From Costus lasius (Eukaryota > Streptophyta > Magnoliopsida > Zingiberales > Costaceae), in NCBI GenBank assembly GCA_027563935.2, contig CM050451.1, positions 34,859,565 to 34,923,564 of the forward strand: DNA of 64,000 bases, in the 5' to 3' direction. Both the position numbers and the translations under genes were made by a program. The notes beneath the pieces were generated by a model. The model was given only the letters and a program-made list of their open reading frames with translations, did not search any database and was not told the origin of the DNA. Shown piece after piece: positions 44,601 through 56,062 of the stretch; position 1 is the first letter of the stretch; each line of letters starts with the position of its first letter.

Positions 44601-45515
44601 TGTTCAAATATGAGCTCCACATGCGGTATCCAATACCCATGACATAGAAGTAGAAAGATTGACTTCTGTAACATAGATACCTGAGCTAGAAGTTAAGGCC
44701 AAGCCTTTCTTCTCCTCATTCTGAAGCTGCTTGCAGTCCCTTCTCCAGTGACCCTGCTCGCCATAGTGAAAACACCTCTGGTCCTTTGACTTCCTCGCCT
44801 TTTTCTTCAGTGCTTTGGTAGGACCTCTGGCACTGCTCTTAGCACGTGCCTTACCCTTCTTCTTTATCTTCTTGGTCGCAGGGACCAAAAGAACAGAATT
44901 GGGTTTGGTCTTACCCATCTCTCGCTCGGCTGTTTGGAGCATATTCATCAATTCCTCCCGTGTGCACTCACTCCGGTTCATGTTGAAGTTAATGATAAAC
45001 GGACTGAAGCTAGGGGGCAGGGAATGCATAATAAGATCCACAACCAGCTCGTTGTCTATGGTGTGTCTCAGTCTCCTGAGATGATCCACGTTCCCAATGA
45101 GTTTGAGAACATGGGGTCTCACTGGTGCACCCTCATACAACTTGCACCGAAAGACTGCTTTGGCGGTGTCAAATCTCTCAGTTCTAGCCTGAGCCTCGAA
45201 CATCTGTTTCAGATGAGTGATCATCTGAAAAGCATTCTGCTCCTCATATTGCACCTGCAGTTCAGGTGCCATGCTAGCTAGCATAAGACATGCAACCTCC
45301 AAAGAGTCATCCTGATGCTTTCTAAAAGCATCTCTGTCTGCCGTTCGGGCATTAGGCGGAGGAGCCGCAGGAAGAGGCTGTTCAAGGACATACAGCTTCT
45401 TCTCGAGCTTGAGGACTATCCTCAAGTTCCGATGCCAGTCCATAAAGTTAGTTCCAACTAACTTATCCTTATCAAGGAGTGATCGCAGTGATAATCCGCC
45501 AGTGTTCGTAGCCAT
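44601..45515 (-). pseudogene. Copia element D: Gag and protease active-site region
   Basis: The start ATG at 45515 gives MATNTGGLSLRSLLDKDKLV, then FMDWHRNLRIVLKLEKKLYV, VACLMLASMAPELQVQYEE and QARTERFDTAKAVF. The zinc knuckle reads CFHYGEQGHWRRDC, so the second Cys is Tyr and zinc binding is probably lost. The retropepsin loop reads WVLDTACGAHI, again DTA rather than DTG as in B. The frame is open over 303 codons to a stop near 44603. Confidence 0.9.
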
Positions 45516-46624
45516 TGTTCTACAACACCCAAGAAGAACATATTAGTACTGCTTTGAATTATTTAAACTGGACTTGTTTTAAATGATTACTGCTCTCACT
45601 ATTTTAAATTCGAATTGACAACCCACAAAGTCAATCGGGAAGTTTAAGACTTCCTAGTGAGATGGGATCCTTATTTCACATGAGGCTTCGCGTCCCACGA
45701 GGGTGGGATGAGATGCACAAAGTAACCCATGTTTCCTAAGGTGGGCGTGCCGGCCGGTTGCTCCAAGCAACTCCCCTTGTCGAGACAGTCTGGGCATTTC
45801 ATGTCCAGCGAGGGCTGGACACAACATAAAACCTTTACCTCTCAACGATGCCTCTAGACTTTCACCATGTGCCTAGCACATGTGAACTTCTAGTCAAGTC
45901 CATTCCTAACCGTTATGCCCAGGGCCAACGAGTTTCCTTGCGAAGGCACGCCCAGGTTAAAACTGGACTGGGGAAACCATTGCCACCACACACTTTCTAA
46001 AGATAAGTGGGTGTGTCCCACGAGGGTGGGAAACAATTCACAACTCCACTGATCGATAGCTTAGTGAGGGCTACGCGTTAGAAGGCTACCAGACTTGATA
46101 TTTTAATTGAGGGTTTTTGTTTAAGGTCTCATCATCTCAGTTTTATCTTATGTCTATCATTACAGGCATGCAATCCTATGGTGATAACATAACGATAAAA
46201 CATTTCAGGCATGCTTCTGCAGATAATAATAAAAGCAGTAAAGAATGATGTGATCATATCCTATTCAAGACATTGAACCAATCCATGCCATGAAACAGGT
46301 TCAACTCTTGTCCTAGAACTCAAGCCCCAAAAACTAGACCTAGCCTAGCCGACCTCTAGCTTGAACTTCAAGGTTGGCTCCAAGGTCCTTCTCTCATGGT
46401 TTAGCTCTCAAACCCTAGAGGTACACTTTTAAAGTTCCCCATATGTTCGGCCAATGCCATGGTCTTCCTCAAATGAGGATGCGCCACAATGTAAGAAGCC
46501 AAGTTAACTAGCTCTCAAACCCAAGGGTTCGGCCATGCCTAACTTGCGCCACTAAGCAGGCTTGCGCCAAGTTTCAAGTACATGCGCCACCCTAATCTTC
46601 TTCTTAGTCAAAAGCAAAAAAGAA
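45516..46624 (-). other. Untranslated leader of copia element D
   Basis: Non-coding sequence with blocks shared with the B leader ('gtgagatgggatcc', 'gcgtccc', 'gagatgcaca'). It ends near 46624 against an LTR in the opposite orientation; the expected primer-binding site and 5' LTR of D are not found. Confidence 0.65.
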
Positions 46625-48623
46625 AAGCGGCACAGTAACGCAGATATGGGACAGCTTTGGTACATGTGAGACTGGTGTATGGGCTGGTTAGGTGCGGGGC
46701 ACAGTAACGCAGACATACAGGTGCATTGGATGCACTGGAGTGATCCACCGTGAGGATTGACTTGTCTAATCAACAAGTCAATCTCACATGCAAGAGGTTT
46801 GCATTGATCCTTAGACTTGAGATATTCTTGTCTAGATTTGATGATGGATATGCTTTGATACAGTCTTACGTCTCTCCGTAATTGGGGGACCAAAACGACT
46901 GTCATTGGGCATGTCATAAGTCACGTAGAGACATGGATGACCAATAGTAGGATTTGCCCCTTCCTTCAGAGGAAGCATGATATCCACTTTGGGGCGCCCC
47001 ACCTTAATTGGTGCATGACAGGAATGTGTGGCCACACTTGTTGAGTCATGACCAATACATTGGATTGATAAACTTGAGACTAATCCAATGGCAGGATATC
47101 AGTTTAGGCAAAGGGATCTATAATGCAATGGGAATCCTCGTTGCTTGTTAGGAGTTGTTGCCATAATGACTTAAATCCTATGACATGGGTAGTAGTGATG
47201 TGTTGCTAGATACCCCTCACTACTTATGATGTTTACATCATTGCCATCGTCATATGGATCCTACGGGGTCACACGCAATAGACTCTTGACGTTGCTTTAA
47301 TCAGAAGCCTTATGATCAAGTTATTGGATAACTTGGATCAATTTGGAATATTTCATCAGCACCAATGGGCCTAATGAGTTGGAAGAAAGTTATTGGAGCC
47401 AAACTTCATTTTTTGGCAGGTTGACCCGAAATTGACCTAGATTGGTCACATTTGGATTAGGGTTGCATTGGATTGGATCCAATGGCTTAATCAACCCATA
47501 CCATGAAGTTTGGGCTAGCTCATTATCCAATGAGGCCCAATAATAAGTTGTCATGAAGAGATTAAAGGCTAAAAGGGCATAATGGGGAGAAATCTCACCC
47601 CATTGGCGCCTAAGGGCATAATGGGGTGAGGGAGGCGCCTTTGCTTCATTATGGAAGTAAAGGGCGCCTAGCCCTTCTTCCTAGGATGGAATGCATGCCT
47701 TTAAGGCATCTCTTGGGCTGATATGGCTATAGGGCAAATAAGGATAGGTTGAATGAGGTTTATGGAAAAGTCTTGGAGACTTTCCTTGCCACAAACCTCC
47801 TTCATCCTAGCCGCCCACTTGGCATGATCTTAGCCCTCCCTAAACCGCCTCGTGCCCTTATAAATAAGACCCTAGTCGTCCCCTCAAAAGATGTTAACTC
47901 CAAGGAGGCGTGAAGACACAAAGAGAGGCGTGAGCAAGGGCAAAGGGTGACAACTTAAAGGTGGCGCAACCCTTCTTCCTCCTTGAAGCCGCAAGCCTGC
48001 TTCTCCTTCTTCACCTCTTGACATAACTTGGAGAAGGGTTTGGTGGCGACATCTCTTGGAGAGAATTGGAAGCTTAGGGTGGCGACAACTTGAGAGCTTG
48101 GAGCTCTCCTTCTTCATCAAGGAGCGCAATCTCCTTCTTCCTTGGAGCCGAAAGTTCTTCCTCTTCCTCTCTTCTTTGGTGCAAGGATTCTTTGTGCTTG
48201 CTGGCGTCTTCTTGCCACGAGCCCTCATCGTTCCTTGGCCATAGGAGCACCTTGGAGGTGGCGCAAGCAAAGAAGAAGAGGGAAGTCCTTGGCGGCATCT
48301 TCCCTATCCCCTCCTTGGTGCAAGTTCTCTTGAAGGTGGCGCAAGTGAGGTGAAGGCTTGATTCTCTTCCCGAGGCTAGCACCAAGCATGGAAGGGAGCA
48401 ACGATCAAGGAGTTGACGCATGGATACTTGTAGAGGGCGAACACTTGGGCGCCTTCAACATGGCTTCGGCAACTAGACAAGCAAAAGAGGTACATCTCTA
48501 ACACATCCTTGTGTCTTATCTCTCGCATGGATCCTTGGGACCGAAATATGTTTCGGGTGTAATGATTCTTCCGCTGCATCCTGGGACTGCAAAATTTTAA
48601 ATTACACCCGGTATTCCCTAACA
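46625..48623 (+). mobile_element. Plus-strand LTR of the second copia family, 5'-truncated
   Basis: Reverse complement of the LTR type at 23754-25977. It ends ...TTACACCCGGTATTCCCTAACA at 48623 and lacks about 200 bp of its start. It is opposite in orientation to element D. The right flank is gypsy reverse transcriptase of K. A 'cacagtaacgcag' block occurs twice near its left end (46631 and 46700). The frame at 47884-48270 lies in the LTR and is not supported. Confidence 0.85.
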
Positions 48624-49826
48624 CCCCGCGCTTCTCACGCCTAAGAACAACGGGTCATGGCGCATGTGTGTCGATAGCCGCGACATCAATAGGATAACTG
48701 TCAAGTATAGGTTTTGCATTCCCCGGCTTGACGACATGCTAGACTTGATCTCTGGCGCGTCTTGGTTTTCCAAGTTTGACCTCCGGAGTGGATATCACCA
48801 AGTCCGCATCCGCGAGGGAGATGAATGGAAGACTGCGTTCAAGACCAAGGACAGTCTTTACGAATGGCTTGTCATGCCATTCGGGTTGTCGAACGCCCTG
48901 TCCACATTTATGCGCTTAATGAGTCAAGTCCTCCGACCCTACTTGGGCAAGTTTTTGGTCATCTACTTCAACGACATTCTGATATATAGTCGAACTCGAG
49001 AGGAGCACTTGGAGCATCTCCGCTCCACTTTTGAACTCCTGCGCAAGGAGCACCTCTTCCTCAACACGAAGAAGTGTGCCTTCTTGACCAACAGTGTGTA
49101 CTTTATTGGGTATATCGTCTCTGACCAAGGTCTGTCCGTTGACCCCACAAAGGTTGAGGCCATCCGGCATTGGCCTGAGCCGCGCACCGTGACTGAGGTC
49201 TGTAGCTTCTTGGGTTTTGCGGGTTTTTACCGCCGGTTCATCCGTGGGTTCAGCACGATTGCAACCCCCCTGACCCAACACCTTTCTAAGGATGAGTTTG
49301 AGTGGACCGCTACCCCCCAATTCACTTTTGACTCACTTAAGGATGCCTTGACCACCACTCCTATTTTGCGCCTCCCTGACTTTTCAAAAGTCTTCGAGGT
49401 TGCGTGCGACGCCTCCAGTTCCGGCATCGGTGGCTCCCTCAGCCAAGAAGGCCATCCCGTGGCATTCTTCAGTGAAAAACTAAATGCGGTTCGACAGCGT
49501 TACTCCACGTATGACAAAGGAGTTCTACGCGATCGTTTAGTCTTTGCGGCAGTGGAGGCATTACCTCCTCCACCATGAGTTCATCTTGTATAGTGACCAT
49601 CAAGCCCTCTCCTTCCTTAATGCCCAAAAGAATTTGGGCGCCCCCCATGCTAAGTGGGTCGAGTACCTACAACAGTATTCCTTCGTGATCAATCACAAAG
49701 TGGGTAAGGAGAACGTCGTTGCGGATGCTTTGAGTTGCGTCTGGACCCTCCTGTGCGTGATGCGCACTCGCGTCAATACCTTTGACCACGTCAAAGAGGA
49801 ATACGCCACTTGCTCTGATTCTGGCG
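48624..49826 (+). pseudogene. Gypsy element K: reverse transcriptase and RNase H
   Basis: Frame opens at 48624 in the reverse transcriptase ([20 protein letters not shown]). Motifs: [39 protein letters not shown], then [12 protein letters not shown], where the first catalytic Asp of the usual Y-x-D-D is Asn (GAC to AAC), so polymerase activity should be lost. Then [20 protein letters not shown] and [16 protein letters not shown]. RNase H starts [21 protein letters not shown] one-base insertion near 49523 shifts the frame; it continues as [20 protein letters not shown] and GKENVVADAL. The E3 insertion ends this part at 49831; the left part (late gag, protease, start of reverse transcriptase) is missing. 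Confidence 0.92.
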
Positions 49827-49831
49827 CCATC

Positions 49832-51631
49832 TGATGTGGGGTGTAGACACGTGATGTGCAAACCAGAAAGAAAGTAATTAAATCCTAAAATTACAATAAG
49901 CAGCCATAATTCCAAGCAATAAGATGATCATATACTTAGCTGATCTGAGGAATCTGGGTTCAGTCCAACTGATCAGAATAATGGAGGAAGATCAGGTCTT
50001 GTTATTGGGTCCAATGATCAGAGCGCGTTCTTCCCCATCGTAGAAAAATCAGGTACTTCAGGATCACCCAGCACGTTAATTATCTGTATTACAAAATGCT
50101 AATCAAGTTTAAGACTAGGTAAATAAACAGTAACAGGTGGATGGACTGTGTCCTCATGAAGCAGCGGGGAATCGGGTGCGAGTTGGTCGACGTGGTAGCT
50201 GTAGAAACATGAGGGAAGAGTGGCCAGCTAGTTTCGAGACTGGCGGGGGTGTTTCCGGCCTGACAACCGGCCGGCGGTGGCGTCTGGGTGCTAGGAGACG
50301 GGCGGCGTCAACAATGCCTCGTTCGTGGCGGAAACAGGGGAGGACCCGGGATGGGGCAGAGGCTGCCAGCGCTCGTCGGAGACGGCCTGTACGCTCGACC
50401 TGCTACAACTGGAAGATCCTCAGGTCACGGTGAACTCGTGGCCAGAGTTTGGGGTCGAACGGGGGCTTGTCGGAGGAGGACGGTGCTAGAAGGCGGAGAC
50501 GCGCTTGTTCAGCAGAACAGGGGATGCGCGCGGGCGGAACAGGGGCAGCCGGAGATCATCGGAGACGGCAAAGTCTCCCGACCTGCTACAACTGGAAGTT
50601 CTCCTGACCAAGGCGAACGGGTGGCCGGAGTTTGGGATCGATCGGTGACTGATCGGAGGAGATCGACGGCGATCAGTGGTGAAGTGCGGAACAGGGGCGT
50701 GAGCTGAGGCGTCACCGGAAATCTTCCGATTCCGGCGATCCAGACGTCGGATGGGGCGATCCTGCCGGTTGTGGGTTCGACCTGAAAGGGAGGATGCGTG
50801 GCTGGAGTTTGAGGACGATCCGTCGGCCGGATCGTCGCCGGCGGTGAGGCGAATGGAGAGTCCAGATCTAGACTCGGCAAGCAGGCAGGCGTGGATTGCG
50901 ACAGCGGCGGAAGCTTGTTTAAACGATGCAGAGGTGGGGAAGAGTGGCGTTCAGCTGGAGAAAAGGGAGAGGAGAGGGCAGTGGCGACTCAAGCACCGGA
51001 GGGGAAGGAGGAGACATCCGAACGAATCAGACAAACGCTATTTCCATTGATTTTCAGCTACAACTATTTGTTACAAAAAGGAGATACTCTTTTATATAGA
51101 GGGGCTGGTAATAATGCCGTTGCTCCTTTCTTCATCTTCACGCCAGCTTTGTTTGCTATTCACGTAAGCTGCAACGGTTGAGTTTTGACTCTCAAAATCT
51201 GTGGCCGCATTTGTTGAAGATCTTGCAGGATTTGGTGCATGGCATTAGCGAGAATTGCAAGTATTGCTCAGGCTGAGAAGTTGATTGGCACGTAATCTTT
51301 GAAGCTTTGGATGAGTGAATAAATGTTGATTGCAATTTGTTTTGAAGGTTAAGAGCTCCCAAATTGTTGAGAGTGGATGAAGATTGAAAGCTGGAATTGG
51401 ATGTCGACTGGAACTTGCTGTGGATTTGAGCTTGGATCTTCTTGAGATGTTGACTTCAATTGTCTTGATCTCATGTTGAGTACATGGCAAATGAAATAAT
51501 AAGGATTAGTGCCACATTAAATTTAGAATGACATGCCCATCAAAATCTACATTCAATCAAGATCGACGATAATTATACAAAAATTGACTAAGTCAAAATT
51601 AAGTCAAATATGTCAAAATGCTCCTGCATCA
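49832..51631 (-). repeat. 3' LTR of E3 (1,800 bp)
   Basis: TGATG...CATCA ends. The GC-rich block (about 50140-51010) shares with E1 and E2 the landmarks 'caaactccggccac', 'ttccagttgtagcaggtc' and 'cccctgttccgcc' in minus orientation. Open frames up to 139 codons on both strands (for example 50288-50707 and 50509-50880) recur in the other LTR and are not accepted as genes. Confidence 0.95.
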
Positions 51632-51697
51632 TACACCCCTGGTTCAAGTGTTTCTACTCCTGGAGAAACGTAGGCTAATTAAAAAAACTAACAACAA

Positions 51698-53095
51698 TTA
51701 AACTACTAGCATGGAAATTAACAATTTATCACGCTTAGGTGGAGGCCTATAAGTGTATTCATCTTTGAGGATAGGTAGGAAGAGAAGTTGATCATGCATA
51801 AGTTGAGTGGGCGGTCTTGTTTTAACCCCTAATGTACTTCTCACAATCAATAAGCTAGGTGAAAAAAAATTCAGATTTAAACAAGACATATTAGCAAGCT
51901 CATGTAGTCCATTATAGGATCTAAGGGAAGGAAAGATAAAATCAATATATTCAACTTGCAAAAGAGGTAAAGCACTCATGTTTTCACTTTGTTTGATTGA
52001 CCTTACAGGTGGCTTAGGAGCGTGGGTAGTTGGATCTAAGAGGCATGACTCAAGGATCATGGGATCATGGGTCAAGTCTTCTAAGCCTTCAAGATGTGGT
52101 TCTCTTAATGATTGAGACTTGGGGTCTAGGTCAATGGCAAAAGGATCTAACATTGGTTCAAAGTGTGGTTCATCATGATCTATGGATGTGGATTCAACTT
52201 GGCTATCTAAGTCATCAATGATAAATGTTCCAAACTTAAGTTGTCCTATGCCTAATGGAATCTCTATAGGCAATTGATTCTCACATGTGTTAATATTGGG
52301 TTCCTTAGTTGGAATAGATGTGCTAGAGTCAAGTTGAGGCATGTTTTCTAAAGAACCTATGGGTATGGGCCCTAAAATTGAAGGTAATGGTACCTCATGA
52401 TTTATTTCTTCAAATTTAGTGGTTTCATCAAGACATGGTTTAGGTTCTAAAGTAGGCTCTAAGGTTTGGTTGAACTCTAGAGGATTAGGACTCTCTTGTA
52501 AGTGGGGCTTTCTTAATTTCTCCATTGATTGTTGCAACTTTTTCATATGCTCCTTGAACTCATGTTGCAACTTTTTAGTTTGCTCCCTTAACTCATCATA
52601 AGGGTGAATTATGTGTGGCATCCCTTTATGAATAAAACTATAACTCCAAGGGTTGTGAAAATAATGTCCTTGATAATCACGCATGAATTCATTCCCTAAT
52701 AATATGTCAAATCCTTCTAAACTCATTACATCACACCAAATTTCAGTTTTCATATAGCCTAATTGAATAGGAACTAAGCATTGAAAGTCAACTAAAGTTG
52801 AAGTCAAATCATCCCAAGTTATGCAATAAGGGTTAGGATTTTTTTCTATGGTAAGGCCAAATTTTTCAAGGGATCTAGGAGATATGATATTGTACTTGAC
52901 AAAATGATCAATAATAGTTTTACCTTTATAACCATTGCACCAAACATATGTTGTAAAACTATTAGGCCCATGTGTGAGAACCCTACATTTTTGTTTTATA
53001 GAACTATTAGGCCTATGTATAAGAGTCCTATATTGTTCCCTAATAGTTATTAATTCTGTTCTAGCTATAACTTCTTGTTGAGTAAAATAACGCAT
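51698..53095 (-). CDS. E3 retropepsin-like protein with acidic tail (465 aa)
   Basis: Open frame; I choose the ATG at 53095 (MRYFTQQEVIA), which aligns with the start of the E2 protein. The retropepsin-like part reads CNGYKGKTIIDHFVKYNIIS, FGLTIEKNPNPYCITWDD and WCDVMSLEGFDILLGNEFM. As in E2 the active-site loop is D-H-F. A coiled Lys/Gln/Glu stretch follows (EQTKKLQHEFKEHMKKLQQS), then the family tail (NQTLEPTLEPKPCLDETTK; EPMLDPFAIDLDPKSQSLRE; GLEDLTHDPMILESCLL; THAPKPPVRSI). The tail matches that of E1. The frame has no internal stop, while its LTRs differ by about 0.8%. Function unknown; protease activity is doubtful. Confidence 0.82.
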   Translation of the reverse strand: MRYFTQQEVIARTELITIREQYRTLIHRPNSSIKQKCRVLTHGPNSFTTYVWCNGYKGKTIIDHFVKYNIISPRSLEKFGLTIEKNPNPYCITWDDLTSTLVDFQCLVPIQLGYMKTEIWCDVMSLEGFDILLGNEFMRDYQGHYFHNPWSYSFIHKGMPHIIHPYDELREQTKKLQHEFKEHMKKLQQSMEKLRKPHLQESPNPLEFNQTLEPTLEPKPCLDETTKFEEINHEVPLPSILGPIPIGSLENMPQLDSSTSIPTKEPNINTCENQLPIEIPLGIGQLKFGTFIIDDLDSQVESTSIDHDEPHFEPMLDPFAIDLDPKSQSLREPHLEGLEDLTHDPMILESCLLDPTTHAPKPPVRSIKQSENMSALPLLQVEYIDFIFPSLRSYNGLHELANMSCLNLNFFSPSLLIVRSTLGVKTRPPTQLMHDQLLFLPILKDEYTYRPPPKRDKLLISMLVV

Positions 53096-53107
53096 GATGA
53101 TAAACAA

Positions 53108-54242
53108 GAAAATTAATGCTAGAAATGACTATTGTTGCAGTGCAGGAATACTATCTCAGCATGCAGGGCCAATTCAAAAAATAATTGCAGCATTTATATG
53201 TTCAGAAAATAATGCCAGTAGATTGGAAAATTTCAGCATTCAAGTGCAGAATTTAGAGTCATAATCGATGAATAAGTAGCTGCCTTATGGGTGCTTCAGA
53301 CTGAAATATGCTGATGGTAATTAACAGGAGATGAATTTTCAGCAAGATTTGATGCATGTTTCCAGATACCCTAAATGTGAATGTGAGAAGCAAGATAATT
53401 TTCTGTTGCAGGACTTTCAGGTTTCAAAACTAGCAGTTAATCAAAATTCAAACCGAACCTAATTTAGGTTCACTTACAACCAAATGCTGTAATTTCAGCT
53501 AAAAACCTATTGATAAGAGTGAAAGCCAGCAAATGTTTGTTGCAGCAAATGTTAAATCCAGCTTTTACGATTTGGTTCAAATAAGTAAAGTGTGGATGGT
53601 AAAATAGGAATACAGCTAATGACAATTCCAGCCTTCCACACTGTAGCAAGTCTCGGCTGGCCTTGTGAAGGTTGGATTTCCACAGGTGCTATAGAGTAAG
53701 CAAATGCAAAACCAACACTTTAACAAGCCTATGAAGGAAGGGCTTTAAACCAACACTTCCAGCAAGATGAAAATTCAGAAGATACTAGGTATGCATTCAG
53801 AACCAGATTTTAAACGCAGCAAGTGTTTAGCAATGTAGGTTTCAGCTTAGCATGCAAATCCACGGATTCAGATGGCAAATGCACAATTTAGGAGTGCCTA
53901 ATGGTAAGTGCAGGAATTCAACAATACAGATTTGAACTGCCGTGTGTGGTATTACTGTGCAACACGGATCAACTTCAGCGTGTGAAACCAGTTACAGAAG
54001 CAGTGTGCAATCAAGTATTAGCAGGTAACAATGTTCAGCAGCAGTATAGACAGATATCAGGAATTTCAGCAAACAGTTTAAGTGCAAGACTCGACAGCAG
54101 GTTTAGTAATGTTCAGCAATGGTAAGTGAAATACAGCTTCATATGGAATTAAATTGCGACCAAAGTAGATAACATTTTTTTTTTTTCTTATGCAAAGAAC
54201 AAAGCAAGGATCGTGTGGGCAGACAAGAGTTGCTCACAACCC
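53108..54242 (-). other. Leader of E3
   Basis: About 1.1 kb between primer-binding site and the coding frame. It is rich in CAG/CTG and TTCAGCA-like words, with no recognised domain. The 74-codon plus frame at 53901-54125 is not supported. Confidence 0.65.
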
Positions 54243-54254
54243 GCTCTGATACCA
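54243..54254 (-). other. Primer-binding site of E3
   Basis: The minus strand reads TGGTATCAGAGC, three bases from the LTR at 54258; tRNA-iMet type. Confidence 0.93.
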
Positions 54255-54257
54255 AAC

Positions 54258-56057
54258 TGATGTGGGGTGTAGACACGTGATGTGCAAACCAGAAAGAAAG
54301 TAATTAAATCCTAAAATTACAATAAGCAGCCATAATTCCAAGCAGTAAGATGATCATATACTTAGCTGATCTGAGGAATCTGGGTTCAGTCCAACTGATC
54401 AGAATAATGGAGGAAGATCAGGTCTTGTTATTGGGTCCAATGATCAGAGCGCGTTCTTCCCCATCGTAGAAAAATCAGGTACTTCAGGATCACCCAGCAC
54501 GTTAATTATCTGTATTACAAAATGCTAATCAAGTTTAAGACTAGGTAAATAAACAGTAACAGGTGGATGGACTGTGTCCTCATGAAGCAGCGGGGAATCG
54601 GGTGCGAGTTGGACGACGTGGTAGCTGTAGAAACATGAGGGAAGAGTGGCCAGCTGGTTTCGAGACTGGCGGGGGTGTTTCCGGCCTGACAACCGGCCGG
54701 CGGTGGCGTCTGGGTGCTAGGAGACGGGCAGCGTCAACAATGCCTTGTTCGTGGCGGAAACAGGGGAGGACCCGGGATGGGGCAGAGGCTGCCAGCGCTC
54801 GTCGGAGACGGCCTGTACGCCCGACCTGCTACAACTGGAAGATCCTCAGGTCATGGTGAACTCATGGCCGGAGTTTGGGGTCGAACGGGGGCTTGTCGGA
54901 GGAGGACGGTGCTGGAAGGCGGAGACGCGCTTGTTCAGCAGAACAGGGGATGCGCGCGGGCGGAACAGGGGCAGCCGGAGATCATCGGAGACGGCAAAGT
55001 CTCCCGACCTGCTACAACTGGAAGTTCTCCTGACCAAGGCGAACGGGTGGCCGGAGTTTGGGATCGATCGGTGACTGATCGGAGGAGATCGATGGCGATC
55101 AGTGGTGAAGTGCGGAACAGGGGCGTGAGCTGAGGCGTCACCGGAAATCTTCCGATTCCGGCGATCCAGACGTCGGATGGGGCGATCCTGCCGGTTGTGG
55201 GTTCGACCTGAAAGGGAGGATGCGTGGCTGGAGTTTGAGGATGATCCGTCGGCCGGATCGTCGCCGGCGGTGAGGCGAATGGAGAGTCCAGATCTAGACT
55301 CGGCAAGCAGGCAGGCGTGGATTGCGACAGCGGCGGAAGCTTGTTTAAACGATGCAGAGGTGGGGAAGAGTGGCGTTCAGCTGGAGAAAAGGGAGAGGAG
55401 AGGGCAGTGGCGACTCAAGCGCCGGAGGGGAAGGAGGAGACATCCGAACGAATCAGACAAACGCTATTTCCATTGATTTTCAGCTACAACTATTTGTTAC
55501 AAAAAGGAGATACTCTTTTATATAGAGGGGCTGGTAATAATGCCGTTGCTCCTTTCTTCATCTTCACGCCAGCTTTGTTTGCTATTCACGTAAGCTGCAA
55601 CGGTTGAGTTTTGACTCTCAAAATCTGTGGCCGCATTTGTTGAAGATCTTGCAGGATTTGGTGCATGGCATTAGCGAGAATTGCAAGTATTGCTCAGGCT
55701 GAGAAGTTGATTGGCACGTAATCTTTGAAGCTTTGGATGAGTGAATAAATGTTGATTGCAATTTGTTTTGAAGGTTAAGAGCTCCCAAATTGTTGAGAGT
55801 GGATGAAGATTGAAAGCTGGAATTGGATGTCGACTGGAACTTGCTATGGATTTGAGCTTGGATCTTCTTGAGATGTTGACTTCAATTGTCTTGATCTCAT
55901 GTTGAGTACATGGCAAATGAAATAATAAGGATTAGTGCCACATTAAATTTAGAATGACATGCCCATCAAAATCTACATTCAATCAAGATCGGCGATAATT
56001 ATACAAAAATTGACTAAGTCAAAATTAAGTCAAATATGTCAAAATGCTCCTGCATCA
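54258..56057 (-). repeat. 5' LTR of E3 (1,800 bp)
   Basis: Direct repeat of 49832-51631 with the same length. The right flank is the second CCATC and then integrase of K. Confidence 0.95.
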
Positions 56058-56062
56058 CCATC

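Larger units (their letters stand above)
49832..56057 (-). mobile_element. Non-autonomous LTR element E3 (6,226 bp)
   Basis: Complete minus-strand element in the pol of K. LTRs of 1,800 bp at 49832-51631 and 54258-56057, flanked by CCATC at 49827-49831 and 56058-56062. About 15 differences by eye between LTRs (roughly 0.8%), nearly all transitions. It encodes one frame, a relative of the E2 protein, and no pol. Confidence 0.95.

Noticed and set aside
47884..48421. 128- and 115-codon minus frames
   Set aside because: They lie within a copia LTR and overlap open frames on the plus strand.
50288..50880. 139- and 123-codon frames on opposite strands in the E3 LTRs (also 54714-55306)
   Set aside because: Same reasoning: LTR location, both strands open at once, no domain.
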